A stretch of 64,000 bases of DNA from the NCBI GenBank assembly GCA_951799425.1, contig OX637392.1, positions 32,014,093 through 32,078,092 on the forward strand, read 5' to 3'. The position numbers and the translations under genes are program-made. A model generated the notes under the pieces. It made no database searches and was not told the DNA's origin. It saw only the letters and a program-made list of their open reading frames with translations. This document shows positions 1 through 12,386 of this stretch, one piece after another (the first letter of the stretch is position 1; the number at the start of each line of letters is the position of its first letter). This DNA comes from Ilex aquifolium (Eukaryota; Streptophyta; Magnoliopsida; Aquifoliales; Aquifoliaceae).

Positions 1-78
1 TTTACATCATTGGAGGGAAGGAAAGCATAAACCGAAAATAGGGCAAAGTAGTTTAAAAATCTGAAAATTCTTGAGAGT

Positions 79-219
79 GTACCGGTACTGTGTACCGGTA
101 CTGTGTACCGGTACAATATCATACCGGTACTGCGTACCGGTACGGTTTGTCTACTGGAAAGTGCGTACCGGTACGGTTTGTCTACTGGAAAGTGCGTACC
201 GGTACACAGTACTGGTACT
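79..219. repeat. Array of the palindrome GTACCGGTAC
   Basis: Six exact copies of the self-complementary 10-mer GTACCGGTAC begin at 79, 92, 105, 134, 165 and 196, with one-base variants near 121 and 210. The first three are 13 bp apart; the copies at 134, 165 and 196 are 31 bp apart and share the spacer that contains TCTACTGGAAAGTGC. The block sits at the edge of retroelement-like non-coding sequence. It may be a protein-binding array or a structured RNA region of an LTR element; no function can be shown from sequence alone. Confidence 0.9.
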
Positions 220-379
220 TTCTACCCAGTTTTGCCTTTTTCGACCATTTTTCATTTTCAATCCATTCCAAACCTCCCAAAATCATCCAACACATGTTTG
301 ATAAGATTTCTCATATAAAACATAATTTATACAAGTTCCATTACAATTAATTTCATACATTTATACATCAAAATGGAAT

Positions 380-2188
380 TTTCACAAACGCTTTACAAAA
401 TAAACCATAAAAGCCACAAGTTGGCTTTCTTCAACTTTGGGGCTCGAATTGGGAGCCGTCCACCGGTGTACATCCCGCACCTGAAATGTTTTTCCCACGA
501 AGGGTGAGCCAACGCCCAGTAGAGTAGATCCTACAAAGGCTACTCCCCCCCTAGATGCTCATGCTCATGCAACATTCATTCCTTATAAGGATATGCATTC
601 TAAGTTGGAATGCAACAATACCATGACATGAAATGAGATAACACTCACTCATGCACTTCAACCCGAGTCCTCACCGACTCCCACTACACGATGCAATGCC
701 AAAGTGTTTCATTCCATCATTTATGTTCACATCAAATGACATTTTCAAAACTAGGGTCTTTCTTGGGATTGGATATTCATGGACTTACACCAAGGGTCAT
801 CCATACCCGCACACTTTATTGACTCTTACACCAATGGAGTGCATCTCCCAAATCACCGGGCCTTGCACCTGAGAGGTCGCCATGCCTCTTTTTGCTAACC
901 CCAACCCAATTTATCATGCAACCAAGCGGCTTAGTTCGGTCTTCGACCCAACTTTTCCCAAGCCATACCGTCAATCACCAATTGTGGTGTTGACATCAAC
1001 CATGCACACACTCATGTGATGAGATGCTTCCGTGCATATGCAATGCCATGTCCCATTACATACAACATAATGCTCAATATGCCAAGAACAACACATGAAC
1101 AATTTCAACATGCACATTCAATTACAAATCATATCATAAGCATATGATTCCACAAGTTAAACTTAAGCATGTTATTTCAATTCAATCAAAACAACAATTT
1201 CCAAATACTCAAGGCATTTCACCAAACACCTTCAAGGCATAATTTATATAACACATAGCATTCCTTTAATTTCACTAAGTTACATAGTAAATCACATGTA
1301 ACTTCCATATACCAAAATCAAGCTAGCAATTAGCTTAAACCATTTCCATGCTCACTTTTCCATTTCTATAAACATAAACATACATATGAAAGTCTATCCA
1401 TATGCATAAACATCTCAAACCCTTAAATTATCAACATCTAAGGAAAGATTAATCCAAGGTAGGAAGAACCCTACCTCTTGAAGCTTGAAATGAAGACTAG
1501 GCTTCAAGAACACACCAAGAACACCCCCAAAAACTCAAGACTTTGATTTCTCCAAAACTTTGTCTTTTGATCTTCGGTGAAACTCTTCGTTCTTGGTACC
1601 CACGCGTAGACCTAGTCACGTAGAGCAACTTTAATTCTTGGCTCGAGCGATTCCGAGTGACGGAACTCCGAGAAACCAAGGGAAAAGCTTGAAGAAAATT
1701 AGTTTTCTCTCTTTTTCTCTTCTCTCTCTTTCTTGGCCGGCCAAACAAGAACAAGTGGGCTAAAAATCCCATTTTCTAAGATATTTACCCTTATTTATAA
1801 TTTTAAATACTTGGCCCATGTCGCGTCACGTGTCCTTCGCTTAATCGGATCCGATTTCGTCCCGAAACGCTTTATTTGATCCCGGTTTAAGTTCAAATTA
1901 ATTTTATTTGAACTTTAACTTAATTTTAAGGAAATTTTATAAAATTTATTTATGGGGACGTTCGTGAGGTCATTCGCCACGCAGTCGCCTCAAACGACGT
2001 GCAAAATCCGACTCTCTCAGAATTTGACGAAATTTGACAAGGTGACTAGATTTCACGATACGAATCCAACGGCGAACTCCGTTTCCTCATCCGAGGTCTA
2101 GAGCATGAATATTTCAAATAAGCATTAGGTTGATAAATGACCATTTTGCCCTTATTCACAAAAAGTTCAAATTTGCCCGGGTTTTACA
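380..2188 (-). mobile_element. Non-coding LTR-like retroelement sequence, copy A
   Basis: There is no coding capacity. On the minus strand the block would begin TGTAAAACCCGGGC at 2188, which looks like the LTR start of Ty3/gypsy Tekay/Del-type chromoviruses. The part from about 1030 to 2188 is repeated in diverged form at about 2515-3898: the shared landmarks include the AACCCTACCTCTTGAAGC block (near 1468 and 3220) and the TTCTTGG blocks. The family call is from resemblance; the left boundary is not defined. Confidence 0.45.
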
Positions 2189-2514
2189 GTAAATGCCATT
2201 GTTGGGCATATTCTTTTGATATTGTAGCCATGGCTTGGCTTATTCTTTTGGAATGTTATTGTGGGTATTACATACGATGAATGGAAATCTTTTGGGATAA
2301 TGTTGTAAATATTTTATGGATAAATGGACCCGGTGTGGTCGATGTAGTATAATTGCACAGGTTGTATTTTGGGTAGAGCTCCCCGAACAAAGGAGACTCT
2401 GCCCGAATTTTGTTAAATTAAGGACCCCTGGTTATTTATGGATTTTATTAGTGCTCTCATGGTGTAAATGGTTGTTAGTATGTAATGCCGTTCAAGGGGG
2501 TATTTGGGGCGTTA

Positions 2515-3898
2515 CACTCACACTCATGTCAAATGCCCACGAATGTGATGTTACCCATGCATATGTACAATTGCAATTCTCAACCATGTTCAACATGTCA
2601 TGAGCACATTATGAATAATTCAATATCCAACAACCTTTTCCATGGTAAATTACATCATATGCATATAACCACCATAAACAACCTCAATGTCAATATATCG
2701 TATGCATACACCAACACCAACTCTAAAGCTTGTTATAACACTATCAATGCAAAATAACACACTTAATCCACATAAGCATTTCATCAATCACCTTCAAGGC
2801 ATAAATGTAAACACATAACATGCCCAATCAATACATTTCTCAAGAAATCACAAACAAGTAATTTCTAAATACACAATTTATGCTAAAATTGATTTTAACT
2901 ATTCTCAATATTCAAGCATGTTATAACATTTTCAACGAAATCAACATGCTACATCAACATAGGCATTTTATCAAACACCTTCAAGGCACCAAATCATGTA
3001 ACACACAATCATGCACAATTTATCACATTTTTCATGAATTTACCAAACAAGTAAATTCTACAAATCCAATTCATGCAAGATTGGTTTAGCATATTTCTAT
3101 ATCCATTTCTCATAATCTAGTTACACTAGGAGTACATCAAATAAGAGAATTCATCTCAATTCATGCTACTCATATCATATGGAACCCTAAGTTGAAAATA
3201 AACCTAATTAGGAATAGAACCCTACCTCTTGAAGCGTAACACAACGGTAGAAAACTCTCAATATCCGAAACAAGCTCTAATCCTTGCTTCCTCTAAAATT
3301 CCCTTTTTTGTTCTTCGTCAAAACCTTCAATTTTTGGTACGTAGGTGTAGCCCTTGTCGTGTAGATGAACTTTAGTTCTTGGCCGGAAGAATTCAGACCA
3401 ATGTAGAGCCGTAGATCGTAAGAGAAGTTGGAGAATCCTTTCTTTCCCTCTCTTCCTCTCTAATTTCGAAAATTTGATGGGTATGGGGAGAAAATTTGAT
3501 TTTCTCCCTTATTTATACCCCTTAGATGCTTAACCCTCGTTGCGCCACACATCCTTTATTCCCGGGTTCCGTTTTGTCCCGAAATAATTAAATTTCATCT
3601 CGGTTCAAGTTCAAAATATTTTTATTTGAACTAGCTTTAAATTATTTTTCAGTTTTTGAAATTTAATTCCACGTCTCGTTTTTAGGTCAAGCGACATCCG
3701 ATCACCTCGTAAAACGTGAAAAATCTGACTGTCTCGAAATTCAACTAAAATTGACTAGGTAAATAGATTTTGCGAGACGAATCCAATGATGAGGTCTGTT
3801 TCATCATCCGAGTTCCAGAAAAATTTGATTTTTCAACCCGTACCATAGTGGCTAATTACCGTTTTGTCTTTTTTCATAAAAATTTAAATTTACTACAA
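2515..3898 (-). mobile_element. Non-coding LTR-like retroelement sequence, copy B
   Basis: This is a diverged direct copy of the 1030-2188 block, in the same order and orientation. It could be the second LTR of one decayed element or a separate insertion of the same family. The 2189-2514 interval between the copies has no recognisable gene, and a TGTAACGCC-like LTR start on the minus strand lies near 2513. Much divergence between copies indicates an old insertion. Confidence 0.4.
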
Positions 3899-5150
3899 AT
3901 GCAACACTCTCTTTTGTTTTTTTTGGGCACCACACCCTTTATATACACTAACCCACATTAAAATTCTTATATCAAACTTTATTTCAGGAAAGTTATTGTC
4001 ATAGACATCAATGATATGACTTATTAGAAAATAGAAAAACATATGAAGAAAACATCTTTAATAATAATTGAACTTCAAATATACATGAGCATCTGGATGA
4101 GGATAGATGAGCAGTGACAAAAAAAAAATATTGAAAATTTTATAGTCATTGTTGTCAACCATAAGTGCAACTTTTTTTGGGGAAAAAGCTGTCAATATAC
4201 ACATTTGAATAATTGCTCAGAGAAAATAGTTTTCGGAAGGATAAGACTATTTTTTGAAAGGGAAAAACATTAGGAATTGTTTTACGTTATTAAAATTTCT
4301 AAAGTATTTCAATTTTAATTTAATTAAACTGTTATTTTATTTTTAATTTTTTGGGGAGGGGGAAGGGGAAGGGGGAGGAAGACAAATTCTTTACGAGACA
4401 AGGAGTACCATTGGAGTAAAGACCCATTGGTTTAATTAAATTGTTCCAATTTCCATTTTCATTATGAAAATCATCATTTTTATAGACCATGCATTATAAA
4501 TTGGTAATGTAATCTAAGGGTTTATTTATAACGAACTATTAATATTTTGAACTAGGTAATTTTATAAAGCAAATACATTATCACAACTTACAATCAAAGC
4601 ATTAATTTGGCCAATGCACACTTATGCCCTAATTTCTTTTCAGACTTTTTTCAATATGTTAGTTGTAGTATTTGAGCATATGTTTTTTAACTACACACTT
4701 ATGATTGTTTTGTTTTCTGAACTTTAGAAGATATACATATCAATCTTATCAGGATATGAGATTTTCAAACAGATATTTAGTGTATTCTGCATAGTAATTA
4801 TCATAGAAGTTGGACACTCTTGACTACCAATTAATACATCTCACAGTAGAGTTGGTACATTAGGTAATCTTAACAATTATGGATAAGCAATTCTTGTCCA
4901 TCCACACAATTGTATTGATGTGTCTTGTGTTTTCAAATTATAAGTAAGAATAAGTAACCTTCCTTTGCAAAAGTAATTAGGAGTGCTAAGTTTTTTTTCT
5001 TGTATAGTTTCACGTTTTTATTGAATTTGTTTAATCATTGGCCCTTTCATATTTATACGAGGATTAATGCTTGGATTGTTTCAATATTTGATTTCTCTGT
5101 ATTGCATATTGTGTCCTCTTAAATTAACTTATTTTTTCTAAAATATTTCA
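3899..5150. other. AT-rich intergenic sequence, nothing recognised
   Basis: No gene-like frame or element terminus was recognised. There is one purine run rich in GGGGAGG near 4350-4380. The right part may belong to the Helitron whose 3' end lies at 5177, but its 5' end was not found. Confidence 0.5.
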
Positions 5151-5430
5151 TGTGCAACACACGTGTGCAACAACTAGTAATAACAATATGTACCAATATT
5201 AGAACAATATGAAAAAGAATGTAATAGCCAAGATGCAGATTATACAAAATATCAGCCATGGAGATTAGATGAATATAACTTTTAGCGTATAATGCATCTT
5301 TTTTATTTGTTGAAAGATACACCACAACAACCAAATCATCTGGTGTCATTTTAATCACATTCGTCAACATATTACACACCACCTCCATAATCGCATCTCG
5401 ACCTGATTCCTTTGAAATCGCATTGAACAC
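5119..5430 (-). pseudogene. Unrecognised frame, faint von Willebrand A/Ku70-like look
   Basis: A minus-strand open frame of about 100 codons has no good ATG at its start, so it would be an exon or a captured fragment. The segment with TPDDLVVVVYLSTNKKD and the following KSYIHL faintly resembles the strand-helix-strand start of the Ku70 N-terminal domain. It overlaps the 3' end of a Helitron, a class that often captures gene pieces. The resemblance is weak and could be chance. Confidence 0.2.
5150..5177 (+). mobile_element. Helitron 3' terminus
   Basis: A palindrome-bearing hairpin (CACACGTGTG) is followed about ten bases later by CTAG and then T, which is the usual Helitron 3' end (stem-loop then CTRR, inserted before T). 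The matching TC-start was not found upstream, so the length of the element is unknown. Confidence 0.5.
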
Positions 5431-6136
5431 TTTAAAGTGATAAAAAAAAATAGCCTCTCACCTTCCCACAAAACCCCCTCTTTTCGACTCCAAATACACC
5501 ACCCTCTTCAATTCCACAACAGAACAAATCAGGAAAGAGAGAGAGACAAACACCACCTATTCAAACAGTTTGCTAGTTTGGCAACACAGACAAAGAGCAA
5601 TGGAAAACCATTTTTGTAAGGAATTCAGATGTGAATTGACTGCAGATGTATGGAGCCACCAAGAAGAATCACTTTTTGTAACTGAATTCCTATAATTAAA
5701 TAATTTTGGACAAGAAGAGAATGAATTACGTTGTATTAGGGTCAGTAAAGAGAGAGTGACGGAGAGGGGGAAGGTGAAAAGAGGGGGATGGGTGGTTTTT
5801 TTTTTACTAACTTGTGGATGCGTAGGGGAGAGAGGGGGGAAGGTAAAAAGAGATTGAACACTGGACGAATTTAATGTGGCATCAATTATGCAATTGTTGG
5901 AAATTAATAAGGGTAATTAATCTATTATTAACTTGACTTTATACAAATATTAAGATGAAATGAATAAGGTTTGGAAGTATTCACTTTAGATGAGTGACTA
6001 ATCTGTAAAACTTCTCCTAAGAAAAAGAAATGTATAAGCAATACGTGAAAAGGTAGGATATAAGCGGCATTAGTTATTTTATCAGGGTTAATTTTGTCAA
6101 ATAAACATTTTTCACTCATCCTCACATTTTAAAGTA
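5178..6136. other. Intergenic sequence between two Helitron ends
   Basis: AT-rich, with a C-rich tract near 5450-5500 and G-rich tracts near 5760-5850 that are partly complementary to it. No gene recognised. Confidence 0.4.
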
Positions 6137-7490
6137 CTAGTTGATGTATACGTGTTTTGCACGTGGACAATCTCATTACGAATATTCTGTTCAGCACCAA
6201 AATTAGAAAAAGTGATCCTGACATTGCAAATAGCTGAAGTAAGCTCAATAAGATTGTAATTTTAATTTCTTTTTTTGGGAGGTAAGGAATCAACGGTTTG
6301 AAAAGTTTCAATCTATATTTGCTTGACCAAACAAATAATAATTTTCAAAGGTACATAAGCTAATGTCTTTTCAGATTTTTTATTGTTGAATATAAAGCTC
6401 AAGGAGCAAACCTCTGACTCAAAAATCCAATTAATTATTGAGATTATTGCAATTCCAACACCTTAATTTGACCTGCACTAAGTAAAAATAGTAGGATTAA
6501 ACTCAATAAAATAGTGTCTATATATTGATCGTTATTTTGTAAAATTTAATTATATTTGGCTTTGTAAATATACACCCAATGAAGAAATAGATTATCTAAT
6601 ACGTGGTTATGTCAGATACATGGAGGATCATAAAATTTTACTTTTCTAGCTACTTCTTGTTCAATGCTTTTGCAAATTTCTAGAAATATTTTTTTCTAAA
6701 TAGAGTGTAAAAAAAATAATGAAGAGTTGAAGTTGAAAATAATTGTACAACCATCAATATATAAGGACAAGACTACAAGCTCTTTTTATTTTTGGAAAAA
6801 TCACAAGCCCCCACATGTAAATAGGGGCAAAGGTGATTACCTAGCAATCGAGTTCTACGATGTAGAGAAGGCACATTCACATCAAACGATAACATTTTTA
6901 TAGCAATCCTTGAAACCCAGTAGGAAAGAGAGAATTAGTTTTAAAAAAAATTTGTAGTTACCATAAACTCTTGGTTTTTCCATGTCCATAAAACCCAAAT
7001 ATTAACTTAGGAGAAAACTTTCAAACTTTCTTGTCGTCACAAAAAAATTTTGGCCTACAAATATTAAAATCTCAAATATATTCATGTGGTTAGAATTAGA
7101 CTATCAAAAGTCGCTGAGTCTATTATATGGAGAAACAAAAAAGTGGTAATGTACTGTTTTGTTATTACTCATAATGATATGAACATCATTAGAGTTAAAA
7201 TCAATAATTAAATTTGAAATTAATACATGAAATATTAAGTATATGTTCATAACTAATTTAAGGAGATGAAATAATAGTAGAAGAGTATGTAATTAATTGG
7301 AGAAGATGAAAGAAAATTGTTCAAGGGAAATTTATGTTTTATGAAGGATATTATAGTCAATCAAAAGTTAGAGTATGTAATTAATTGAAGAAAATGAAAG
7401 AAAATTGTTCAAGGGAATTATATGTTTTATGAAGGATATTATAGTTAATCAAAATTTTTTCACTTAGCTTCATTTTATTAGTAGTATAGA
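6137..7490 (-). mobile_element. Short non-autonomous Helitron
   Basis: On the minus strand the element starts TCTATACTACTAATAAAATG at 7490, next to a host A, and ends ...CATCAACTAG at 6137, next to a host T. A stem-loop of ACGTG-CAAAA-CACGT lies about eleven bases before the CTAG end. These are the expected Helitron hallmarks (5' TC, 3' hairpin plus CTRR, A/T target). It is 1354 bp long and has no Rep/helicase frame, so it would depend on a helper. Confidence 0.75.
7282..7456. repeat. 88-bp tandem duplication inside the Helitron
   Basis: Two copies of an 88-bp unit beginning AGAGTATGTAATTAATTG lie head to tail at 7282 and 7370, with few differences. They lie near the 5' end of the minus-strand Helitron. 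Confidence 0.8.
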
Positions 7491-7626
7491 TTATAGAATA
7501 TTAGCTTTATATTTTTGTGTTTGTAAGTAAGATGAGACAAAAGCAAACCTATTATGTCAAACACTCAGGCAACAAGCACCACAAGAAGGCAGCAAGCATG
7601 AGCATGCAACAAGAGCACTCATCAAG

Positions 7627-9186
7627 TGATTAACCCTAAAAAGTGTGTTAATTAGTTAGGTTAATAAGTTAATCATGTGTATAAAATTAGGTTAAAAGTG
7701 TGATGTTCCAGCAAATTAGGATTAATGCCGAAATTCTATATTTTGTAGGGTTTTGTGCGTAATTGCCAAAAATTGTGGAGAGCAATCAGTCAAAGTCTAA
7801 ACCAGAAAAGGATGCAAGTGTAATTATAACAAGAATATGCCAGAATAAGGAGGAACTTCACCAAAACAATCCAGAGGTTTAGCACTGTCCGGACGATGGT
7901 GATGGCGTCTGGACGGTTACCAAACCGCCTTCCTCCCTTCTTCTACATTCCAGCAGATTCCTTAGCCTATAAATAGGCCTTGCCAGCATCATTGTCGGGG
8001 GTCTAGAGGAGGAGAGCTTAAGTTCAAATCCAAAGAGAGAAACCAAGGGAGATTCAAGAGAGAGATCCTGTCTAACCTACTCTCCAGCCAGACTTTCTGT
8101 TATTTCTACATTTCTGTTATACCTTTCTACTTGGAAGGTTGAACTTTTGTCACCTTTGTACCTTAATCGGTATTAAGAGTGGTTGTATTTCAACTAATCC
8201 TCAGGGAAGGAGTGTTCGTATTTTATTTAGTATTGTAATGAAACTTTCTCTCACTTCTTGCATGATAATAGAAATGGGGTGTGAGTAGATTACTTTTACC
8301 CTTCAGTGAAAGGTGAACATATGTATATTATTGTTTTAAGTTATGGAAATGCCGATGTTTAACTATGATTTATTGTTATATATACCTCCCTTTATTGATG
8401 GATGGTTATATTTTTAATATGCTCATGGTTATGATCACCGAGCAGTACTTAATATTCTATACCATACTATCTATTAGTCATATATTTCATGCATAATACA
8501 GTGATGTACGTGATTGGGCGTTTCGTAAAAGTCGATTGTTTGGTTATAGACAAGTTAAGTCTCGGCATAGCCAATGCTTTTCATTCAATGCGTAAACCGG
8601 AGTCTCGTCATCAGTGAATCATCAACCTGTCGGTTGAATAATTGTAGTGTTCCATTTGAATGGCTTGCCTTCTGGTTAGCTAGGGTTATTTAACTAATGC
8701 ATTGTACAGAACTGCTGATTGAGTAATTCAAGTATTCCTCCTGAATGGCTTGCCTTCTAGTTTACTTGGATTATTTGATTGTTGCATATACCTTCCAGCT
8801 AACTTAACCAGTTGTTGTGTTATGGTTTAATATATATCAAACCTACTGGTTGACTTTTCAGTGAACTGGAAGTTAAATGTTGTAAGGTGACATTTCCAGT
8901 ACTTAACCAATATAATGCATATCGGATCCTTGAACTGAAGGGTACCTTTTATATTATTGTCTTTCACCAGTTTACCCATGCATTTTATTTATCAGTTTTA
9001 TTTACCAGTTTTAAGTTCACATCAAAAGCTATCTCACACTGCTTTAATAACAATTTCTCTGTTCTTATTTTAAATCCCAGTTATTAAAACTCTTCGTGGG
9101 ATCGACCTCAGACTTAAACTGAGAAAACTATAATTTGACCACTTATACTTTGGTGTATGATGTAAATTAGGTCACGAGAATCCCTA
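7627..9186 (+). mobile_element. Lone Athila-type LTR (fossil)
   Basis: The block begins TGATTAACCC, exactly like the LTRs of the intact-looking Athila element at 11758, and has an LTR-like promoter (CTATAAATAG at 7968) and a TACA end before Tat-like coding sequence. No primer site or internal region follows it, and no matching target duplication was found, so it is a solo or truncated LTR. It is clearly diverged from the 11758 LTR apart from the start and general layout, hence older or from another subfamily. Confidence 0.6.
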
Positions 9187-10551
9187 CAGGTGGAGGTGCT
9201 TGATCCTAGAGATGATGACACATTGGAGAGAGGAGAGCTAGTGGAAGAGCTCACACCAGTGATCCTGGATGAGGAGTTTTCAGAGAGGAGGGTTTACATT
9301 GGCTCCTCTCTTCCTAAGGATCTAGCTTGCTAGCTCGTGGATTTTCTCAAGCAAAATATGGACGTCTTCACATGGTCACATGAGGACCTCGAGGGCATCG
9401 ACCCTGAGGTCACCACCCACCTCCTCAATGTCGATCCTCGTTATAAGTCTGTTCGTCAAAATTTGAGGAGTGTCTCCATTGAAAGAGCGAAAACAATGGA
9501 CAATGAGGTGGGAAAACTAATAGAAAATGGGGCAGTTAGAGAAGTAGCCTATCCGGTTTGGCTATCAAATGTGGTAATGGTGGCCAAGGCTGGTGGAAAG
9601 TGGCGACTTTACGTCGACTTCACTGAGCTCAATAAGGCATGTCCTAAGGACAGCTACCTGTTGCCGCGGATTGACATCCTCATCGATGCCACTGCTGGTC
9701 ATGAGCTGCTCACCTTCCTGGATGCATATTCTGGATATAACCAGGTCAGCATGTACCCCCCAGACCAGAAGAAGATATATTTCATCACTCCAAAGGGAAC
9801 CTACTGCTACAGGGTCATGCCATTTGGACTAAAAAATGCAGGGGCAACATACCAATGACTAGTGAACAAGATATTCCAGTCACAGATTGGAAGGACAATG
9901 AAGGTGTATGTGGACGACATGCTAGTAAAGAGCCTTGTTGCAGTGGACCACCTAGACCACCTACAAGAGACCTTTGATGTTCTTAGATCGTATCACATGA
10001 AGCTGAACCCTGAGAAGTGCGCCTTTGGCGTCGGGTTAGGAAAGTTCTTGGGCTTCATGTCAACCAAAGGGGAACTGAGGCAAATCCAGATAAAATCAAA
10101 GCCATCCTAGATATGAGGTCACCCACCACAGTCAAGGAGCTCCAGCGCCTTAATAGGAGAATTACAGTCCTCAGTAGAGTTGTCTCCAAGTCTACAGACA
10201 AGTGCTTACCCTTCTTCAGAATCTTTCGGAAGGCTTTTGAGTGGGGACCTGACGTAGAGGATGCTTTCCAAAAATTAAAAGCTTATCTAGCTGCGCCCCC
10301 TCTCTTTTCCCATGGCATATCAAGAGAAATCTTATACTTATACCTCTTCGCCTCCCCATTTGTAGTGAGCTCCGTCCTCATCAGAGATAACGAAGGGGTA
10401 CAGAGGCCCGTCTACTATGTAAGTAGGGCATACCGGGGAGCAGAGATAAGTAGAACATCCACCTTAGCCATCTTGGGTGGAGGGGTACTCCAAGTGGAAT
10501 AATGGGACTCCACCACTGTTCTATCCACTGTAGAAGGGTAAAGTGTTACCC

Positions 10552-10792
10552 TTAAAAAAAAAAAGAGAAAAATCTGAAGGAAGCCAACATACCTTTTCTC
10601 TTCGACGAGGAGCTGCTAGCCTTGGAAGAAGACACACAGCCCCTAGCATCTCCAAAATGAGGGTCCCTAGCCTCATCCTCTTTAGGCATGAGGGTCCCAT
10701 AGTCCCTTACGGGACAGGCCCTCATAGCCTGAAGCTTCCACTCTTGATCTGCTAAGAACACCAGAGATCTTGGAAAAAAGGTAGTTAATACC

Positions 10793-10831
<39 letters not shown>

Positions 10832-11520
10832 GTACCTATCTTCTTTGGAATGCCCCACGTCACTGGTACCAGAGCCCTATCCACCTCTGAAGTCCACTCT
10901 CCTCCTACAAACAAGAAGCGATCTTTCCAGCTATGGTAGTTGGATCACATCCCAACAATTAATTTTCCTCCCCTCGGAGTGAAGTACTACAAGCCGCGGT
11001 TGGGAGCAGGATTTTCACTCAAAATATAGGCAGCAGAAAACTCTTTAGGGGAGGCATCCTCATAATGCACCCTCCTCCATAGTGCAAAAAATTTCAGCAG
11101 AACTCTCCAACCATTGGGCGACAAATGCCCCAACATGAGTGAAAAATAATGAATGATCGGGCAAACGGGTGGAGGTACAGGAAACCTTAACCCCGCCTCA
11201 AGTACCTCCTCATAAATAACAATGTCCCCCGAGGAGTCATTAGAGGCTGGCTCGCCCATCTTAGCCTGACGGTACAACACTGTAAGAGGAATGCAAAAAA
11301 TGGATATAATCCTAGCAATCTCAGCATCAGTGTTAAGGGAGCTAGAGATAGAGCTCACCTTAGAGGTATCATTAGTAGACACTTTACCACGATACTTGCA
11401 TCGTCGTGGAGGATGAGGAGCACTACCACCATCATCTCTCGCCACCTGTCTAGCCCTTGTCTCCGCGCGTAGCTCATTCCTCACACCTAGCCTAAATGCA
11501 TGTGTCGTGGCACCTGCCAC
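10552..11520 (-). pseudogene. Antisense accessory frame of Tat element (Transposase_28-like)
   Basis: On the strand opposite to pol, a region encodes LRFPVPPPVCPIIHYFSL and HLSPNGWRVLLKFFALW, which recall the plant 'putative gypsy type transposon' domain (PF04195). A segment with VGGEWTSEVD...VPVTWG further down resembles the rest of that family. Tat/Retand elements are known to carry such antisense frames downstream of pol. The copy is broken. Role unknown in the family; capsid-like or regulatory functions have been guessed. Confidence 0.6.
10797..10827. repeat. (GA)n microsatellite
   Basis: About fifteen uninterrupted GA dinucleotides inside the antisense accessory region of the Tat fossil. 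Confidence 0.95.
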
Positions 11521-12029
11521 CCGCGCCCATGCTCTTGTGCCCGCTCCTATACCTGCACCTTCCCATGTGCCAACGCCTCCTGGCCAACTCCTGCACCCCG
11601 GCCAGCGCTTGTGACACCGACACCCATACCTACCTTGCCTGTGTTTGCTTCACTCACACCACTTTTGCCCTCCATCACTCTTTAGTCTAACCCTCTCAAG
11701 GAATGTAACAAAGGGAAATGAGGATGGACCTATTTATAGCCCAACCTTGGGAGTTACTGATTAACCCTAATTAATGCAAAATGTAATTAAATTAAAAGGT
11801 CAATTGTGTAATTAAATAAAGTTAAACTAGTCAAAATAAATCTAATTAGGGTTAATGTGTGAATTAAGGATAATGCATTGAATGTTGTTCTTTTCAGGTT
11901 TTTATGCGTCAAAACGACGGGAGCCAATTATCAAAGCATGGAGAGCAACTTATCAAAGCATAGGGTGTAAATTATTAAAGCTCAAAACAAAGGGAGATCA
12001 AAGTGTAAATCAAGATCATCTTGATATTT

Positions 12030-12225
12030 GTAAATAAATATCTTTTAGGATATTTGTATTTAAATATCTTTTAAGATATTTAAATATATTTTAGGATATT
12101 TGTATTTAAATATCTTTTAAGATATTTAAATATATTTTAGGATATTTGTAATTAAATATATTTTAGGATATTTGTATTTAAATATCTTTTAAGATATTTA
12201 AATATATTTTAGGATATTTGTAATT
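12030..12225. repeat. AT-rich internal repeats in the 5' LTR
   Basis: Repeated units with TTTAGGATATTTGTATT and AAATATCTTTTAAGATATTT lie just before the LTR TATA box. They hold many short palindromes and could form hairpins. The same block is present in the 3' LTR at 24401-24596. Confidence 0.85.
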
Positions 12226-12386
12226 TGGATGCCTATAAATACCCCCCTTGGGGGCTTGTAATGGGCATCCTTCTCTTGTTTCATTTTTCTTGTAAAGAAC
12301 ATTTCTTCCTAGTGGAAAACACTCCAAAGGTCTTGAATCTTTTTCTTGAATCATCTTTCAAGTATTATTGTTTTATTTATTTTCTT

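Larger units (their letters stand above)
9187..11757 (+). mobile_element. Tat-lineage Ty3/gypsy element, 3' half (fossil)
   Basis: This is the pol tail and 3' accessory region of a Tat/Retand-type Ty3/gypsy retrotransposon. Reverse transcriptase motifs are clear between about 9340 and 10100 (DFTELNKACPKDSY, LDAYSGYNQV, MPFGLKNAGATYQ, YVDDMLVKS), followed by the start of RNase H. The copy is broken with several interruptions, and its 5' half is absent. The Athila element has inserted into it at 11757/11758, and its 3' end continues at 25884. Confidence 0.85.

Noticed and set aside
10797-10914. Ser/Leu repeat segment as a coiled or membrane region of the antisense frame
   Set aside because: It comes from a (GA)n microsatellite read through in frame and says nothing of protein function.
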